In this document: positions 1 through 8,549 of the stretch, in pieces
Numbering within the stretch: position 1 is the first letter of the stretch
How the letters are laid out: every line of letters begins with the position of its first letter
Assembly: GCA_947598285.1 (NCBI GenBank)
Contig: CANQFE010000004.1
Coordinates: 1-50,627 of the forward strand
From: an uncultured Bacilli bacterium
Lineage (GTDB): Bacteria > Bacillota_I > Bacilli_A > RF39 > UBA660
Direction of reading: 5' to 3'
DNA: 50,627 nt
Position numbers and translations under genes: made by a program
The notes under the pieces: model-generated
Told to the model about the DNA's origin: nothing
Database searches by the model: none
Seen by the model: the letters and a program-made list of their open reading frames with translations, nothing else

Positions 1-107
1 AATGTTTTATACAAGAAAACTCCTGTGATTAATAACACACAAGCTATTGTAAATAGAATAATACTTTTTTGATTTTTATTGTTCTCTTTAAACTTTTGTA
101 ATTTCAT
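1..107 (-). CDS. Surface protein with N-terminal membrane anchor, 5' end only (runs off window start)
   Basis: Reverse strand reads MKLQKFKENNKNQKSIILFTIACVLLITGVFLYKT, near-identical to the N-termini of the 13321 and 48541 genes. Confidence 0.85.
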   Translation of the reverse strand, partial: MKLQKFKENNKNQKSIILFTIACVLLITGVFLYKT

Positions 108-136
108 TTAAAAAATCACCATACCTATTTATGATG

Positions 137-168
137 ATTTTATCAATTACCCCCCCCCCAGAAGTCAA
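137..168 (-). promoter_or_regulatory. Promoter with homopolymeric G tract in spacer (C10 on + strand at 150-159)
   Basis: -35 TTGACT (163-168), -10 TAAAAT (137-142), 20-nt spacer containing G10; same layout at 13351-13382 and 48572-48603. Confidence 0.65.
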
Positions 169-197
169 TTGACATGTTGGCAATTGTTGTTTTATGA

Positions 198-227
198 TTG
201 ATTTCTTTTTCTTATGTATGTTATGAT
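198..227 (+). promoter_or_regulatory. Promoter of small-peptide (toxin-like) mRNA, copy 1
   Basis: TTGATT-N18-TATGAT, conserved in copy 2 at 13414-13443. Confidence 0.6.
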
Positions 228-294
228 TATTTTAAGGAAGTCATTCGTGGCTAGTGCCTACCACTTTTTTCTTTTTTAGAAAGGGGTGGTCAAT

Positions 295-399
295 ATGAAG
301 AAAAGAATTTTTATTCTACAACTTATGAAATATATTACAGTAATTACCTTTTTCTTCACGATTTGTTTATTGTCCATCATCTGGGCAATTTCAAATTAA
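295..399 (+). CDS. 34-aa hydrophobic single-TM peptide, candidate type I toxin, copy 1
   Basis: MKKRIFILQLMKYITVITFFFTICLLSIIWAISN; SD-like AGAAAGGGG upstream; conserved with mostly synonymous/conservative changes in copy 2. Confidence 0.7.
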   Translation: MKKRIFILQLMKYITVITFFFTICLLSIIWAISN

Positions 400-517
400 A
401 AAAAACGGCACTTAATCTTTAAGAGTAAAGATTAAATGCCCACAAAACTATTTTGGTAGGCATTAGCAAGCAAACACGAATGCCTTCCTTTTTTATTTTA
501 TGAAGTTCCCTTCATCT
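398..517 (-). ncRNA. Putative cis-antisense antitoxin RNA, copy 1
   Basis: Minus-strand promoter TTGTTA (547-552)-N17-TAAAAT (524-529); ends at hairpin 407-440 followed by U-run on the minus strand; complementary to the 3' part of the peptide mRNA. Confidence 0.6.
458..500 (+). terminator. Terminator of peptide mRNA, copy 1
   Basis: AGGCATT...AATGCCT stem followed by TTCCTTTTTTATTTT. Confidence 0.6.
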
Positions 518-553
518 ATATTCATTTTATCACTTGTTCCTGCTTTTAACAAG

Positions 554-1873
554 TTATTTTTTCTTCAAAGATTGAAACATTTTACGCCATAATTTACTAG
601 AAGAATAATTTAAGATTCCCACTTTATAAATTCTAAGTCCAAAATGGAAAATGATAAAAGTAAATATTACTGTAATTAAACTAGAAAAAGCAAGTTCCCA
701 CAAACTTAATTGACCGATTAAAAATAATACAGGTGCGATTAAGAAAGAAAGCATTGGAAGAAAAGAAACTGCTTTAATAAAAATTGCCCCTTCCATTTGA
801 GTTGCCATGATAGCTAAATAATAACCGATCATAATAATTAACATCATTGGTGTTTGAAGTTGTTGAAAATCCTCTAAACTAGTTGTCATAGATGCAAAAA
901 CACCAGCGACAATTGCATAAAGGAAGAAAGAAGAAAGAAATAAAATGATAAGAAAAGGAAGACCTTGGAGAAGAAGATTCACAATTCCTGTTTCCTGAGC
1001 TGTATGAAGAACCATTTGAACTTGATTTAACATATCTCCACTCAAACTTCCGCCACCACTAAATAACATTCTAAATCCAAAAGATATAACAGCATATAGA
1101 AAAACAAGGAGAGCTTGTACGACAACAAACAAAGTAGAAGCATAAATTTTAGATAAAAAATGAACTTGAGGAGAAACATTAGAAATAATAATTTCCATAC
1201 TACGTGTTGTTTTTTCATCATTAATTTCCGCACCAACCATTTGAACAAGCATAAGTATTAGAAAGAAACATGGTAAAATAAAGAGAAAAGCCGCGATCAT
1301 ACCAACAATTTCTTTATTTTCTTCACTATTTTGGTCATTTAAAGTAACCATTTGAATAGAAATAGGCATCATAAGAGCATTTTTTTCTTCCAAACTGAGT
1401 GGACTTCTTTGAAGGGCCACTTCTTCTTTCACGCTTTGAAGAGCTGAAACAATCATTTGTTTTGTCGTAAGACTAATTTCTTCATAACTAATCACTTCTG
1501 CCTGAAGATAATTTTTTTCATCATCAAAAAGATGAATAATAATATTTTTCTCTTGGTCATTTAAATTTTCTTTTAAAGTCTGAATATCTTCTTCGCTTCT
1601 TAAAACTTTATAATTTCGATCTTGTTGATACGTCGAAAACAAAGTAGTAAGTGTAGTTTCTAATAAATCTGTAACATTGCTTTCATCTTTTAAAAGAATG
1701 GTTTCTTCTTCTTGAAAATCGCCCCCAAATAACGAAATAATTCGATCTATATTAGCAAGGAAAAGAAATAACACCAGTAAAATAATATTGACAGCCTTAA
1801 ACCATTTGGTATTAACTTTCTTTTTAAAACTTTGTTTCGTTAAATATTTTAATTTACTTTTCATATGCTTCAC
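554..1873 (-). CDS. ABC transporter permease (ABC-2 / NatB-like)
   Basis: 439 aa, multiple TM helices, 'MIAAFLFILPCFFLILMLVQMVGAEINDEKTTRSMEIIISNVSP' ABC-2 motif; adjacent to ATPase. Confidence 0.85.
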   Translation of the reverse strand: MKHMKSKLKYLTKQSFKKKVNTKWFKAVNIILLVLFLFLANIDRIISLFGGDFQEEETILLKDESNVTDLLETTLTTLFSTYQQDRNYKVLRSEEDIQTLKENLNDQEKNIIIHLFDDEKNYLQAEVISYEEISLTTKQMIVSALQSVKEEVALQRSPLSLEEKNALMMPISIQMVTLNDQNSEENKEIVGMIAAFLFILPCFFLILMLVQMVGAEINDEKTTRSMEIIISNVSPQVHFLSKIYASTLFVVVQALLVFLYAVISFGFRMLFSGGGSLSGDMLNQVQMVLHTAQETGIVNLLLQGLPFLIILFLSSFFLYAIVAGVFASMTTSLEDFQQLQTPMMLIIMIGYYLAIMATQMEGAIFIKAVSFLPMLSFLIAPVLFLIGQLSLWELAFSSLITVIFTFIIFHFGLRIYKVGILNYSSSKLWRKMFQSLKKK

Positions 1874-2759
1874 CTACCTTACTTAAGAAAATTTCATTGA
1901 GTGTCGGATCTTCAACCCGAAAAGAAGTAATGTGTTTGCCTTTTTTCACTACCTCAAAAACATCATCAATCACTTTATCTTCAGCAATTTTAACAATCAT
2001 TTCTTGAGATGTTTTTTCTACCGCTAAAACACCTTTGATGTTTTTAATTTCTTTTTCTTCCACATCACCGACAATATGAATATTTTTTTTACGATAATCC
2101 TTTTTTATCTGTTGTAGTTCTCCTGCCAAAACACTTTTTCCTTTTAATAAAATAACTAATTTTTCACAAAAAAGTTCAACATGTTCCATTCGATGAGAAG
2201 AAAAAATAATACTACTTCCTTTTTCTTTAAATTCTCGAATAACTTTCATAAATAACTCTACATTCATTGGATCAAGACCTGTAAAAGGCTCATCTAAAAT
2301 AAGAAGTTTAGGATTATGAATCACAGCAGATATAAACTGAATTTTTTGTTGATTTCCTTTGGATAACTCTTTAATTTTTCGATCCTTATATTCTGATATT
2401 TGAAATCGTTCTAACCATTTATCAAGTTGTTTTAAAATATCTTCTTCCTTCATTCCTTTTAATGTTGCATAATATAAAATTTGTTCTTTCACAGTAAGTT
2501 TGGTAAGTAAACTTCTTTCTTCTGTCAAAAAACCAATTTGATCAGTGACATGATAATCAATTGGCTTTCCATCTAATGTAATTTTTCCACTAGTTGGTTC
2601 TAAAAGACCAATAATCATTCGAAAAGTAGTTGTTTTACCAGCACCATTAACCCCAAGAAGACCAAATATCTCGCCATCTTGTACCTCAAAAGATAAATCA
2701 TCAACGGCTTTTAATTGATCATAATATTTTGTCACATGTTCTACTTTTAACATAAGCAC
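1854..2759 (-). CDS. ABC transporter ATP-binding protein (NatA-like)
   Basis: Walker A GVNGAGKTTT, signature LSKGNQQK, Walker B LLILDEPFTGLDP. Confidence 0.93.
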   Translation of the reverse strand: MLMLKVEHVTKYYDQLKAVDDLSFEVQDGEIFGLLGVNGAGKTTTFRMIIGLLEPTSGKITLDGKPIDYHVTDQIGFLTEERSLLTKLTVKEQILYYATLKGMKEEDILKQLDKWLERFQISEYKDRKIKELSKGNQQKIQFISAVIHNPKLLILDEPFTGLDPMNVELFMKVIREFKEKGSSIIFSSHRMEHVELFCEKLVILLKGKSVLAGELQQIKKDYRKKNIHIVGDVEEKEIKNIKGVLAVEKTSQEMIVKIAEDKVIDDVFEVVKKGKHITSFRVEDPTLNEIFLSKVGEAYEK

Positions 2760-2844
2760 CTCCTAAATAAAGGATACCTATAAATAGGTGAAAAAGTCAA
2801 GTGCTTTAAAAAAAAAGAAAGCCTTCTAACAGAAAAACTTTCTT

Positions 2845-3495
2845 TTAAAAAACATCATAATACTGTTTTAATCGCTTCAAACTTTTGTTTTCATAACGAG
2901 ATACCGTCACTTGACTTAATCCCATCCGTTTGGCCGTTTCCATCTGAGACAAATCTTTAAAATAACGATATCGAATAATTTTTTGCTCCTCTTTTGGTAA
3001 GCGTTCAATTCCTGTTTCTAAGGTGAGTTTATCTTCTAAAGATAAATGAGAATCGCTTGGAATTGTTTCATATAAATCTCTTGATTCATCACTACTTTCA
3101 TCCAAACTAAGAACTTGACTTTTAATATTACTAGCTTCCATAATTTGAAACAAAGATAAATTTAAAAATTCTCCGATTTCCCCGTACGTTGGAATTCTTC
3201 CCATTTTTAAAGCAAGAGTGTTTTTGGCAATTTCAATTTTTTTAGCTAATCTCATTAAATCTTTACTTACTTTAATCTCTTGATTTTTTCTCGTAAATTC
3301 ATACATTTCGCCAAAGATATAATCGTAAGCATAAGTTGAAAACTTTACAGTTCCATTTTGTCGATATTTTCGGTATGCCTTTAAAACGCCAAGTCTTCCT
3401 GCTTGTAACAAATCTTCAAAAGGAACATGATAAAAGTAAGAAGCGATCTCTTTGATTAAAGGAAATAATTCCTCCATCAGCTCTTCGATGTTCAA
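2845..3495 (-). CDS. Sigma-70 family factor, sporulation SigF-like
   Basis: Regions 2-4 (FEDLLQAGRLGVLKAYRKY; FSTYAYDYIFGEMYEF; LSQMETAKRMGLSQVTVSRYE); follows STAS gene. Confidence 0.75.
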   Translation of the reverse strand: MNIEELMEELFPLIKEIASYFYHVPFEDLLQAGRLGVLKAYRKYRQNGTVKFSTYAYDYIFGEMYEFTRKNQEIKVSKDLMRLAKKIEIAKNTLALKMGRIPTYGEIGEFLNLSLFQIMEASNIKSQVLSLDESSDESRDLYETIPSDSHLSLEDKLTLETGIERLPKEEQKIIRYRYFKDLSQMETAKRMGLSQVTVSRYENKSLKRLKQYYDVF

Positions 3496-3507
3496 AATGT
3501 TTCCTCC

Positions 3508-3804
3508 TTAGAGTATGCGCATACGATATCCTACTAATTCTTTTTTTAAATTTTCCTTAACATGGCATAACAGAAATTTGCCCTTTTGATCTTTTAAGAC
3601 TAATTTTGTTTTCAACAAAGCACTTTTCCCTTCAAAATCAATTTTTCTAAGATGTGTACAATCACAGACAAACGTTTTTACTTCCTCTTTTTTCATATAA
3701 GGAATCACATATTGATAGAATTTATAAGTACTATGTTTGGTTAAAGACCCAATTAGTTTAGCATAAAGACCATCTTTCCGGTATTCTAAATTTAAGATTA
3801 GCAT
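3508..3804 (-). CDS. STAS-domain protein (SpoIIAA-like anti-sigma factor antagonist)
   Basis: 98 aa STAS-like pattern, 12 nt upstream of SigF-like sigma factor. Confidence 0.65.
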   Translation of the reverse strand: MLILNLEYRKDGLYAKLIGSLTKHSTYKFYQYVIPYMKKEEVKTFVCDCTHLRKIDFEGKSALLKTKLVLKDQKGKFLLCHVKENLKKELVGYRMRIL

Positions 3805-3888
3805 CCCATCACCCTTTGCTATTTTAATATAGAAGATTTTTGCAAAATTTGAAACAGTTTCGACAAAATTAGCTAAAAAAAAAGAACT

Positions 3889-4620
3889 TTATAAATCTTG
3901 TATTTTTTTCAAAAATTCTTTGCTTTTTAAATACATTCCTGTATAACGATGATAATAAACCGTTAAAAATTCATCAATTTCTTCTTTTTGTTGGGCATGA
4001 ATTTCCAATTTAGTAATACTAGCAATATCAATATAATAATACATTCTTAAAAGTTGAATCGTTTTTAAAGACACTATTTTTTCTTTTCGATAACAATTTT
4101 TACAGATAAGCCCGCCAACATCGCCATCAATCGTAACAATATCCGTTGTCCTTCCACATTTTATGCATGCATCAAGAACAATTCCAACTCCCAAAAAAGG
4201 AAGACATTTAATCTCTAAAATATTGACTAAAACAAATGGATCCAATCCTTCATTCATTTTAAAAATAATGCTCATCATTAAATCAAATAAAAGAGTACTT
4301 TCACTTTCTTTATAAACTTGTGTCACTAATTCAGCAACATAATTTAAATATCCAATCAAAGTAATATCTTCATGTAAATGTCTAAAAGAATCAATAACAT
4401 CAATGTCTTTTAGTAAAGATAATTTTTCTTTTTTATAATAAATATAAAAATATCCATAAGTGAATTTTTGGGCAGATGACCGTAAAGGGCTTTTCATTTG
4501 CTTGACACCTTTTCCCATAACACCAATGAGTCCATGTTCTTTTGTTAGAATATTCAAAATAAGTGATGAGTCTCCAAAATTTACTGTACTAACTACAAAA
4601 CCCATCACTTTTTCAATCAT
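3889..4620 (-). CDS. recO: DNA repair protein RecO
   Basis: N-terminal OB region and zinc-binding C-x2-C...C-x2-C; located next to era. Confidence 0.88.
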   Translation of the reverse strand: MIEKVMGFVVSTVNFGDSSLILNILTKEHGLIGVMGKGVKQMKSPLRSSAQKFTYGYFYIYYKKEKLSLLKDIDVIDSFRHLHEDITLIGYLNYVAELVTQVYKESESTLLFDLMMSIIFKMNEGLDPFVLVNILEIKCLPFLGVGIVLDACIKCGRTTDIVTIDGDVGGLICKNCYRKEKIVSLKTIQLLRMYYYIDIASITKLEIHAQQKEEIDEFLTVYYHRYTGMYLKSKEFLKKIQDL

Positions 4621-4706
4621 AATTCCACATCTTTTCCTTTATACTTTAAATAATATTTAATTTCCCCTGTTTCTTTAAATTTTTCCCATGCTTCTTCTTT
4701 TGACAT
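4617..4706 (-). CDS. yqzL: YqzL-like small protein (29 aa)
   Basis: Reads MSKEEAWEKFKETGEIKYYLKYKGKDVEL; ATGA overlap with recO start; YqzL sits between era and recO in Bacillus. Confidence 0.6.
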   Translation of the reverse strand: MSKEEAWEKFKETGEIKYYLKYKGKDVEL

Positions 4707-4758
4707 TTCTTTCACCTTCCATAATAATAATGAGAGAAATATCAATTTTTTATTCACT

Positions 4759-5649
4759 TTATTTTAAATTTAATTCATCAAATCCTAATTCTTTTAAAAT
4801 TCCCGTTTTTTCCTTCCAATTTCGAATCGTTTTTACATAAAGTTCTAAATAAACTTGTTTTTCTAGTAATTTTTCCAATTCTTTTCGAGCTAAAGTACCA
4901 ACTTTCTTTAATCTTTCGCCACCCTTACCAATCACAATTTTTTTAATAGAATCTCGATCAACAATAATATCAACACTAATATGAACAAGATCTTTTTTTT
5001 CTTCAAAATGAGTTGTCACACAAGTAAGCGCATGAGGTACTTCTTCAATCGTTGCATCTAGTAATTTTTCGCGAACAAGCTCACTTGCCATAAATGCTGT
5101 AGAATTACTTGTAATCATATCTTCATCAAAATAACGAATTGTATCGGTAAGATAAGTTTTAATCACTTCAATTAAATGACTCACGTTGTCCTTAGTAAGC
5201 GCGCTTACAGGAATAATTTCGGAAAAAGAATACAAATCTTTACATTCTAAAATGCACTTAACTAATTCTTCTCGAGACATTTGATCAATTTTATTTAACA
5301 CCAAAAGAACTGGAACATTACATTTTTTTAAAGTTTCTAAAATATATTCATCACCCTTTCCAAAACCTGAAGCAGCATCAACTACAAATAATAAAGCATC
5401 CACATCTTTCATGACAGAATAACTTTCTTTATTTAAAATTTTACCTAATTTACTTTTTGGTTTATGAATTCCCGGTGTATCCAAAAAAATAATCTGTGTA
5501 TCCTCTTCATTATAAATTCCTTGAATCACATTTCTAGTTGTCTGAGCTTTATCTGAGGTAATTGCCACTTTAAAATTTAAAATAGAATTTAAAAGAGTAC
5601 TTTTTCCAACATTTGGTCTACCAATAATACTAACAAAACCACTTTTCAC
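4759..5649 (-). CDS. era: GTPase Era
   Basis: GRPNVGKST, DTPGIH, NKID, C-terminal KH domain. Confidence 0.96.
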   Translation of the reverse strand: MKSGFVSIIGRPNVGKSTLLNSILNFKVAITSDKAQTTRNVIQGIYNEEDTQIIFLDTPGIHKPKSKLGKILNKESYSVMKDVDALLFVVDAASGFGKGDEYILETLKKCNVPVLLVLNKIDQMSREELVKCILECKDLYSFSEIIPVSALTKDNVSHLIEVIKTYLTDTIRYFDEDMITSNSTAFMASELVREKLLDATIEEVPHALTCVTTHFEEKKDLVHISVDIIVDRDSIKKIVIGKGGERLKKVGTLARKELEKLLEKQVYLELYVKTIRNWKEKTGILKELGFDELNLK

Positions 5650-5664
5650 TGTAAAAACCTCCTT

Positions 5665-6051
5665 TCAATGAAATAGATAGGGAAAAAAGATAAAACCAAA
5701 AACAACAATTCCCAAAATAACAGTAACAAATGTTGCCCCTGAACCACAGTCTTTGGCTTTTTTCGCATAAGGATTTTTTTCTTTGGTCACTAAATCAACC
5801 ACATTTTCAATCGCTGTATTTAATAGTTCCACACAAAGAATGAGAAGGAAAACACCCCAAATCCACAACCACTCTACAAAGCGAATTTGATAAATCAGCC
5901 CTAATAAATGCACCAGAGCAAAACAAAAGAAATAAAATTTTAAACTTCTTTCTTCACGAAAAGCAGCCCAGATTCCTTCTAAAGAGTACTTCGTACTTTT
6001 TAAATAATGAACCAAAAAAGGGTCTTTTTTATCTTGTAATTCCTTCTTCAT
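5665..6051 (-). CDS. dgkA: Diacylglycerol/undecaprenol kinase
   Basis: 128 aa, AFREERSLKFY...ELLNTAIENVVDLV...AKDCGSGATFV. Confidence 0.92.
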   Translation of the reverse strand: MKKELQDKKDPFLVHYLKSTKYSLEGIWAAFREERSLKFYFFCFALVHLLGLIYQIRFVEWLWIWGVFLLILCVELLNTAIENVVDLVTKEKNPYAKKAKDCGSGATFVTVILGIVVFGFIFFPYLFH

Positions 6052-6472
6052 TTAAAATTTCCTCCTGTAAGTCAAACATGACTTTCTCTTCTTCCTCACC
6101 TTTCGTGTGATCATAACCTAAAAGATGTAATAAACCGTGCACTACTAAAAAAGCAAGTTCTCGTTTTTCACTATGTCCATATTCAATTGCCTGTTCTTTC
6201 ATCCTTGGAATTGAAATATAAATATCTCCTAAAACTCTAGGGCAAATAGGATATTCTAAATTATCTTCCAAAGCAAAACTAATCACATCAGTTACTCGAT
6301 CTAACCCTCGATATTCCTTATTGATTTTCTGAATTTCTGAATTTGAAACAAAAATAATGGAAAAAATAGCATTTTCTACCTTTTCATGTTTAAGCACTCG
6401 CTCTATCACCGAATCTAAATAAGAAATAGAAGATGAATATCCAAAAGTATCATTAATTGTATATTGATTCAT
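6029..6472 (-). CDS. ybeY: Endoribonuclease YbeY
   Basis: HGLLHLLGYDH metal-binding motif. Confidence 0.95.
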   Translation of the reverse strand: MNQYTINDTFGYSSSISYLDSVIERVLKHEKVENAIFSIIFVSNSEIQKINKEYRGLDRVTDVISFALEDNLEYPICPRVLGDIYISIPRMKEQAIEYGHSEKRELAFLVVHGLLHLLGYDHTKGEEEEKVMFDLQEEILNEEGITR

Positions 6473-6493
6473 AACAAATTCCCCCTATCCATA

Positions 6494-7120
6494 TTAGAGA
6501 AAAGAAATACCCATAATTTGTAAACAATAAAGAACCAAGAAAAAGCAAACCAAAAAACATAAAATATTATAAAAAGTATCACTTCGAAAAAATCTTGGTA
6601 AATGTCTTTTAATCGCTGTAAAACCAATATAAAGTAAAAAACCAAGAATCGCTCCAACAACATTCAGTAAAATATCATCAACATCAAAACTTCGACCAAT
6701 AAAATATTGAACAAATTCAACCGTCGCACTGGTAATGAAACTAATCCCTAAAATATGGCTCACTTTCGTTGCCTTTACATATCCTGATACAAAATATCCA
6801 AAAGGCAGAAAAAGCAAAACATTACCAATAACATTCCAATAAAACCCTGTTGTTCCTATCTTATAACGCATAATTTCTGTAAAAGGAATTAAATTAAAAC
6901 CACTCACATCATTTAATTCTGAATTGGTAAGTAAATTATAAAGGAGAAGAGCATAAATCACAAAAACAAGATTTAAAAACTCTCGATAGAAAACAAACCT
7001 TTCATGATTTACATGAAGATAAGTAAGCCGAATAGATACGATAACAACTAAGAAAATAGTAAGCATTGGCCAAATATCTTTTAATGTATTGGTAATTAGT
7101 TGTATCCCCATTTTCACCAC
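6494..7120 (-). CDS. VanZ family membrane protein
   Basis: 208 aa; NVLLFLPFGYFVSG, VEFVQYFIGRSFDVDDILLNVVGAILGF. Confidence 0.85.
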   Translation of the reverse strand: MVKMGIQLITNTLKDIWPMLTIFLVVIVSIRLTYLHVNHERFVFYREFLNLVFVIYALLLYNLLTNSELNDVSGFNLIPFTEIMRYKIGTTGFYWNVIGNVLLFLPFGYFVSGYVKATKVSHILGISFITSATVEFVQYFIGRSFDVDDILLNVVGAILGFLLYIGFTAIKRHLPRFFRSDTFYNILCFLVCFFLVLYCLQIMGISFL

Positions 7121-7122
7121 TT

Positions 7123-8262
7123 CTATTCTTTTTCATTTTTTTCAAATTCTTGAACCTCGCCAATGGACTCCAAAGTCGAGACAAAAACTTCTATATTCAT
7201 TGTACTATGATTTATCTCTTTTTTCAAAACTTTTTTCTCTAAAATCTTCTCATTTTCATCTAAAGTGCTTGCTAATTTTTCAATTGCTTTTTCAAAGGCT
7301 AAATTACTTGCCTCTTCTTCCGTATATTTTTTTTGTTCTTTTTTCGTTTCATACTGAACGACAAAATAAAGTTCATTGCCCCAAATATCCAAAACTTTCT
7401 TTTTTTCTTCTTCATAATTTTCCAAACGACTTCGAAAAATAAGCTGATCATAATATAAATTTTTAAATCGCAAATTCCATCTTTTTTTATTTGTTCTTTC
7501 CGTTACTTCATAATTCATTGGAACACTTGCTGAAATTTGATACCAAACCTCTCCATAAACCTTTCCTTCTGCACAGACCACTCCTTTTTCTTCCCCATCT
7601 TTCGTAATTATTCCACTAATCAAAATCGTTCCTTTTGTCACCGCATCATTACGACTAACAACAGCTTGCCCTTTTTGAAAAATCATTTCTTTTACCAAAC
7701 CATCCTTCGTTGCGACCACATGACAAGCCGTTTTTTCTTCTTTTTGTGTTTCTATTTTGCGTTCTTCTACTCGAACTACATATTTCATACCATGAATTTC
7801 AATTTCTAACCATTCCAACCGATCGGGATACTCTTCTAAAATTTCTTCTTTAATTTGCTTTAGTTCTTCATAACTCATTTTCCAAGTATTTTTCTTTAAT
7901 CCCTTTTCTTTTAAAGAAGAAGAAACCAAATCACGAATTTCTTTATTCGAATGAATCACTTCAACTTGAATCATAATATGGGAAATAAAAAATAATAAAA
8001 AGAAACCGAAAAAAATGGAAACAACTAAAACTCGATAAGTAAAAATTTTTTCTTTCCAATAAAGAAGACCAGTTGCTCTACTTTTTTTGACCTTCACAAA
8101 CCAAAGTCTTTTGATTTTGGCATAATCTTTTTCCAAAATTTTTAACGAAAGAATTCCCTTTTCTTCTTTGGCTTCAAAAATTTCTATTTTCCTTTGATAA
8201 CAACGTAAAAAAACTTTTTCTTTTGCCTTAGCTTCGACATCAACCCATATTTTATTTTCCAT
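7123..8262 (-). CDS. yqfD: Sporulation protein YqfD
   Basis: 379 aa with central TM and architecture of the YqfD family; adjacent to yqfC. Confidence 0.8.
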   Translation of the reverse strand: MENKIWVDVEAKAKEKVFLRCYQRKIEIFEAKEEKGILSLKILEKDYAKIKRLWFVKVKKSRATGLLYWKEKIFTYRVLVVSIFFGFFLLFFISHIMIQVEVIHSNKEIRDLVSSSLKEKGLKKNTWKMSYEELKQIKEEILEEYPDRLEWLEIEIHGMKYVVRVEERKIETQKEEKTACHVVATKDGLVKEMIFQKGQAVVSRNDAVTKGTILISGIITKDGEEKGVVCAEGKVYGEVWYQISASVPMNYEVTERTNKKRWNLRFKNLYYDQLIFRSRLENYEEEKKKVLDIWGNELYFVVQYETKKEQKKYTEEEASNLAFEKAIEKLASTLDENEKILEKKVLKKEINHSTMNIEVFVSTLESIGEVQEFEKNEKE

Positions 8263-8500
8263 CCTGCACCTGTAAACTTTCTAAATTTCCTTCAATTAAA
8301 ATTTCATTTTTGGAAAGTTTTAAAACTCGAAAATCTGTTCCCAGAAAAAACAATTGAAAGTTAGGAAAAGAAAGAACAATTTTTTGCTCTTCTAAAGTAA
8401 TGATGTCCTGAAATCCATACACATGAATTTTTTTTTGCCAAAGATCTACAAAATAATCTTGATCAAACAAAAAATTTTGGATTGTTTTGTATAGATGCAT
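8252..8500 (-). CDS. yqfC: YqfC/YabP-family sporulation protein
   Basis: 82 aa, 'VYGFQDIITLEEQKIVLSF' pattern; overlaps yqfD. Confidence 0.75.
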   Translation of the reverse strand: MHLYKTIQNFLFDQDYFVDLWQKKIHVYGFQDIITLEEQKIVLSFPNFQLFFLGTDFRVLKLSKNEILIEGNLESLQVQDGK

Positions 8501-8549
8501 AAATATTCACCTAAAAAAGTATATGAAAAAAAAGAAAACCAATTCCGAT

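Noticed and set aside
4460-4660. Plus-strand 66-aa ORF antisense to recO
   Set aside because: Fully overlaps a well-supported gene; no independent support.
7089-7809. Plus-strand ORFs 7089..7442 and 7537..7809
   Set aside because: They lie antisense to yqfD, are composed of low-complexity AT codons, and have no credible family pattern.
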